Shown one piece after another: positions 61,843 through 64,000 of a stretch of 64,000 bases of DNA. The translations under genes and the position numbers were made by a program. The stretch comes from Malus domestica. Taxonomy: Eukaryota > Streptophyta > Magnoliopsida > Rosales > Rosaceae. The DNA lies in NCBI RefSeq assembly GCF_042453785.1, contig NC_091666.1:27486501-27550500 (forward strand). Reading direction: 5' to 3'. Every line of letters begins with the position of its first letter. The first letter of the stretch is position 1. The notes below the pieces were generated by a model. That model was given only the letters and a program-made list of their open reading frames with translations, did not search any database and was not told where the DNA came from.

Positions 61843-64000
61843 TGTTGGTATTTATACAATCTTTCATCATTAATAAAACTTGAATAAAATGATAAAGATT
61901 GAAAATCAAAGAAACAGAGTGCAGAGAGCTTTGGAAACAGAGGGCTGATGCTTTTTCTTAAAATATAGATTTGATATTTTCATTCAGATATTTTTGATAT
62001 ATATATATGGCTCAATACATAAGCCGACTGAAGTAATTGGGTCGACTGATAAATAGAATGGGTCGACTAATAAAGGCAACAATCAGCCCTTTTACACAGA
62101 ATCAATTTAAGTAAAGCATTAACTTTTAACACTCCCTCTTAATGCTTTGCTGCTTCATTCCCAAAAGTTCTCTTAGGTAGATGAATTTGTCCTTTGGTAA
62201 TGCCTTGGTGAAGATATCAGCAACTTGATCTTCTGTCTTGCAGTAGACCACATCCACTTCCTTGTCTTCCACAGCACATCTGATGTAGTGATGCTTCAGA
62301 GTAATATGCTTTGATTTACAATGACAGATAGGATTCTTGCTCATGGCAATAGCTGACTTATTGTCACAAAGGATATGAGTTGCTGATTCTTGTTTCTCAC
62401 CAAAATCTTGCATAATTCTTCTCAGCCACACTGCTTGAGAAGTTGCAATTGAAGCCGACACATACTCAGCCTCTGCCGTTGATAGTGCAACTGATTTCTG
62501 TTTCTTAGATGCCCAAGAGAATACACCAGTCCTTAGTGTAAAAATATAGCCAGATGTGCTCTTCAAATCATCCACACTACCTCCCCAGTCACTATCACAG
62601 AACCCATACAATTTGGGCTTAACATTCCTTTCATACATAATACCAAAGTCAAGTGTACCTTGTATGTATCTTATGATCCTTTTTGCAGCTCCATAGTGAA
62701 TGCAAGTAGGCTTGTGCATAAATCTGGACAACAAGTTTGCAGCATACATAATATCTGGTCTAGTCGCTTCAGTTTTGACATAGAGGGCAGGTTCATTCTC
62801 ACTTCTTTGAAAACCTATTTCATTGAAATATGAGTCGATCTCTCCATACCATGCTCTCGGAGCTTGTTTCAGGCCATAAAGTGCCTTCTTAAGCTTATAC
62901 ACCTTGTGCTCTTGTCCTTTGAGAACAAATCTTTGAGGTTGATCAACGAACACCTCTTCTTTTAGGACTCCATTTAGGAAAGCTGACTTGACATCAAGTT
63001 GGTGTAGAAACCACCCCTTCTGAACAGCTACAGAAATAAGGCCTCTGATTTTTTCATGCCTAACTACCGGTGCAAATGTTTCTTGGAAATCAAACCCGGG
63101 TTTCTGAGAATAACCTTTTGCTACCAATCTAGCTTTGTTCCTTTAAACGGAACCATCTTGATTTAGCTTAGTCTTATAAATCCATTTCACTACAATGATG
63201 GATTTGTCACAAGGTCTGTCCACTAGTTCCCATGTCTTGTTTTTCACAATGACATTGATCTCCTCTTGCATTGCAGCCTTCCATGTCTCTTCTTTCACTG
63301 CATCATCAAAGTTTTCTGGTTCTTCAACACAAAAATTGCAGCTTTCATAGACTTCATTTAAGCTCCTTAACCGAACTGGTGTTGAACTTGGACTCGAAGG
63401 TGTAGGAGAGTGAACTTGAGGACTATTTTCAGGTGATAATTGTGGAATTTTTGGCTCAATTTCTTCCTCATTTGGTTGATTTTCTTCTTCAATTCTAATT
63501 AGTGCAGATTCCTCTCGGATGGTTGCTTGATTCCACCCACGAAGATTTCTCACTAAAAAGAACATCTCTACAAACCACAACTTTCTTTTTTTTTAAATTG
63601 TAGAGTCTGTACCCTTTTGTGTATGAAGCATAGCCTACGAAAATGCATCTTTCACTTGACTCATCAAGTTTTTGTCTTAGTTCTTTCGGAACATAAGCAA
63701 AGCAGATTGACCCAAACACTCTCAAATGATTCACGGATGGCCTTCTTCCACTCCATGCCTCAAATGGTGTCTTACCTTCAACTGCCACTGTTGGATGCCT
63801 ATTCATCAAGTAGACCGCTGTATTAACTGCCTCACCCCACAAATATTGAGGTATTCCCTTGTCATGCAACATTGCCTTAGCCATTTCGACTATGGTTTTG
63901 TTTTTTCTCTCAGCTACTCCATTTTGTTGTGGAGTGTAGCTGACAATAAGTTGACTTTCCAAGCCAATATCTTGACAAAACTTATCAAATTCTGTGGATG
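61843..64000 (-). mobile_element. Copia LTR retrotransposon (Tnt1-like), partial in window
   Basis: The 3' LTR is 61843-62131 (289 bp, TGTTAAAAG...CAACA on the minus strand), preceded on the minus strand by the polypurine 'aagagggag'. Inside, leftward from the right edge, come the integrase C-terminal part, then reverse transcriptase (ARLVAKGYSQKPG, QLDVKSAFLNG, YGLKQAPRAWY) and RNase H (FCDSDWGGS, SKHITLKHHYIR, DIFTKALPK). The protein type is close to Tnt1. It is broken, with a few breaks, and continues past the window. It has entered the GH1 exon that holds the TINEP motif, in the same orientation as that gene. Confidence 0.9.

Noticed and set aside
49293-64000. A coordinated new gene system made of phosphatase, transporter and beta-glucosidase
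   Set aside because: All three are decayed members of large plant families on different strands; proximity is better explained by a degenerating duplicated block.

Overview
This window is plant nuclear DNA. Genes carry many short GT-AG introns in AT-rich intergenic sequence full of MITEs, SINEs, LINE and copia pieces. Several repeats (a MITE near 24.2-24.35 kb, tRNA-derived SINEs near 10.3 and 48.2 kb) look, from memory, like repeats abundant in apple and pear, so a Rosaceae tree of the apple tribe is my best guess; no search was run.

Layout. 1-12.7 kb is an eroded family-1 glycoside hydrolase (GH1, beta-glucosidase) cluster: a 3'-flank relic at the left edge, split by a hAT-like element that itself holds a 5'-truncated L1 LINE; one apparently intact GH1 gene (6970-10056, +); then scattered relics of another copy. 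12.8-16.4 kb (-) is an LRR receptor-like pseudokinase gene of the At3g03770/At2g02780 type, cut in its LRR exon by a small copia fossil with tandem repeats. 18-23 kb is poor in clear genes but holds two exons of an ArfGAP domain with a stop codon. 23-28 kb is repeat-rich, including a Mutator-like element with long inverted ends and an exact 9-bp target duplication.

28.2-47.3 kb is the conserved part: mTERF-like protein (-), NOP56 (+), adenylate kinase (+), aspartyl aminopeptidase (-) and an O-fucosyltransferase-family protein (+). All have consistent splice frames and look functional.

49.3-64 kb decays again: a CPL4/FCP1-like phosphatase gene with an in-frame stop and no complete BRCT domain, an ERD6-like sugar-transporter pseudogene (-), and a second GH1 gene (-) that is broken, with a very young copia element in one intron, a MITE in another, and a second copia element cutting the exon with the acid/base motif and running off the right edge.

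The housekeeping genes work in separate processes (rRNA modification, nucleotide balance, peptide turnover, glycosylation, organelle gene expression). I saw no operon-like or defence-island system. The most notable material is the architecture of the GH1 relics and their nested insertions, two GC-AG introns in GH1 paralogues, an intact GH1 with an unusual E-H-G nucleophile motif, and several degenerating host genes.
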